Origin: Desulfobacteraceae bacterium
Lineage (GTDB): Bacteria; Desulfobacterota; Desulfobacteria; Desulfobacterales; Desulfosalsimonadaceae
Length of the DNA: 8,023 bases
Assembly (NCBI GenBank): GCA_011389605.1
Contig: JAABTZ010000124.1
Coordinates: 1 to 8,023, forward strand
Direction: 5' to 3'
Under the pieces are notes generated by a model. The model was not told where the DNA came from and searched no databases. It saw nothing but the letters and a program-made list of their open reading frames with translations. The translations under genes were made by a program, and so were the position numbers. Shown here in pieces: positions 7,660-8,023 of this stretch. Every line of letters begins with the position of its first letter. The first letter of the stretch is position 1.

Positions 7660-7668
7660 ATTATATCA
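7660..7668 (-). promoter_or_regulatory. Candidate extended -10 promoter for the aminopeptidase gene
   Basis: The - strand reads TGATATAAT, a perfect TGn-TATAAT extended -10 box that can work without a good -35 element; none is seen at the proper distance. It sits in an AT-rich stretch (7638-7672). A transcript from here would start near 7653 and carry a leader of about 180 bases containing the TTAAGT block and both hairpins. Confidence 0.35.
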
Positions 7669-7677
7669 GTTTAGGCC

Positions 7678-7730
7678 TTTTTCCGGCACCATCAAGTCTT
7701 TTTAGGACAAAAAATCAAACGCCGGAAAAA
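7678..7730. repeat. Perfect 10-base inverted repeat TTTTTCCGGC / GCCGGAAAAA
   Basis: The arms at 7678-7687 and 7721-7730 match perfectly across a 33-base spacer. The pair sits between the candidate - strand promoter at 7660-7668 and the candidate + strand promoter near 7782, a position suited to an operator or paired protein-binding half-sites. A partial third copy of the same word, TTTCCGGCA, occurs at 7495-7503 in the aminopeptidase leader. No protein is assigned to it. Confidence 0.5.
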
Positions 7731-7756
7731 TGAATAATTATCCTGTCAGGCTTGCA

Positions 7757-7787
7757 TTGGGTTAAAATCATATCAATATTATATAAT
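7757..7787 (+). promoter_or_regulatory. Candidate promoter for the PilZ-like gene
   Basis: A perfect TATAAT at 7782-7787 lies in a strongly AT-rich stretch. The best -35 candidate is TTGGGT at 7757-7762 with a long 19-base spacer. Transcription would begin near 7794 and leave a leader of about 30 bases before ATG 7825. The -10 is convincing and the -35 is weak. Confidence 0.4.
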
Positions 7788-7824
7788 AAAGAAGGTCAAA
7801 TTTTTAAAAAGAAAGGGCGGAACA

Positions 7825-8023
7825 ATGGCTGAACTTGAAAAGCTTCAAAAAGATTACAGGCTTTCACCGCTTGCGGCTGAGCTCATGATGCTTGTACTGA
7901 GCCTGCCGCCGGAGCATCAGCGAGACCTGTTTGCTGAGTTGAAAGCCAGGAAAAATTCTGTTCGAAGAAAATATTTTCGTCAGCGCTATGCAGACGCGGT
8001 TCAGTTTTCCGCCGGCGGAAAGC
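7825..8023 (+). CDS. Probable PilZ-domain protein, N-terminal part (truncated by window end)
   Basis: ATG 7825 has AAGGG at 7813-7817 with a 7-base spacer, and the frame stays open for 66 codons to the window edge. Residues about 12-45 form a leucine-rich helical region (LMMLVLSLPPEHQRDLFAEL). A basic stretch follows, RRKYFRQRY at about 48-56, and then a likely first beta strand (AVQFSAGG). In PilZ proteins an RxxxR-type arginine motif followed by a beta strand binds cyclic-di-GMP, and many deltaproteobacterial members have a short helical lead such as this one. The second diagnostic motif (D/NxSxxG) would lie beyond the window, so the assignment is not proven. If correct, the protein would be a cytosolic c-di-GMP effector. 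It is divergent from the aminopeptidase gene and separated from it by a spacer with candidate regulatory sites. Confidence 0.6.
   Translation, partial: MAELEKLQKDYRLSPLAAELMMLVLSLPPEHQRDLFAELKARKNSVRRKYFRQRYADAVQFSAGGK
8006..8021. repeat. Perfect 16-base palindrome TTTCCGCC-GGCGGAAA
   Basis: The palindrome lies inside the truncated + strand gene, where it encodes FSAGGK-type residues. A coding Ser-Ala-Gly-Gly run built from GC-rich codons can create such symmetry by chance, so a regulatory role is doubtful. It resembles the TTTCCGGC word repeated in the upstream spacer. Confidence 0.5.

Noticed and set aside
7474..7824. tRNA, riboswitch, small RNA gene or CRISPR repeats in the spacer
   Set aside because: No cloverleaf, no known aptamer core and no spaced identical long repeats are visible; only the short repeats and hairpins listed are supported.

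Overview
The window is a bacterial chromosome segment with a tight efflux operon on the + strand, a convergent metallo-aminopeptidase gene on the - strand, and the start of a small + strand gene that is probably PilZ-like. Gene bodies have moderate GC with many GGC/GCC-type codons, and the spacer at about 7560-7820 is much more AT-rich. The sequence suggests a Gram-negative bacterium, because it encodes an outer-membrane factor. My tentative guess is a Desulfobacterales-type deltaproteobacterium, based on the RND subfamily signature, the probable PilZ gene and the style of the intergenic repeat. That assignment comes from memory of similar sequences and not from a search.

Region 1 (1-4994, +) reads outer-membrane factor (5'-truncated), periplasmic adaptor, RND inner-membrane pump, with gaps of 18 and 9 bases. 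Together they would form one tripartite proton-driven export complex across both membranes. The pump belongs to the hydrophobe/amphiphile (AcrB-like) side of the RND superfamily, not the heavy-metal side. Its substrate cannot be read from sequence. No regulator of the operon lies in the window.

Region 2 (4945-7473, -) is a full-length cytosolic M1-family zinc aminopeptidase with an ERAP1_C-like C-terminal part. Its 3' end overlaps the 3' end of the pump gene by 50 bases on the opposite strand, so there is no intergenic space and no visible terminator between the two converging genes.

Region 3 (7474-7824) is a 351-base spacer between the divergent aminopeptidase and PilZ-like genes. It holds several small structures: a GC hairpin next to the aminopeptidase ribosome-binding site, candidate promoters in both directions, a 26-base A/T-rich hairpin, four phased TTAAGT repeats, and a perfect 10-base inverted repeat. 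The hairpin plus TTAAGT block looks like a dispersed intergenic repeat.

Region 4 (7825-8023, +) is the first 66 codons of a small protein whose N-terminus resembles PilZ-domain proteins.

I see no tRNA, rRNA, CRISPR array, insertion sequence or phage gene. The gene content is ordinary, and I do not see an undescribed multi-gene system. The most checkable oddities are the intergenic repeat block, the convergent overlap, and two substituted motif positions (pump TM10 and the aminopeptidase DEP motif).
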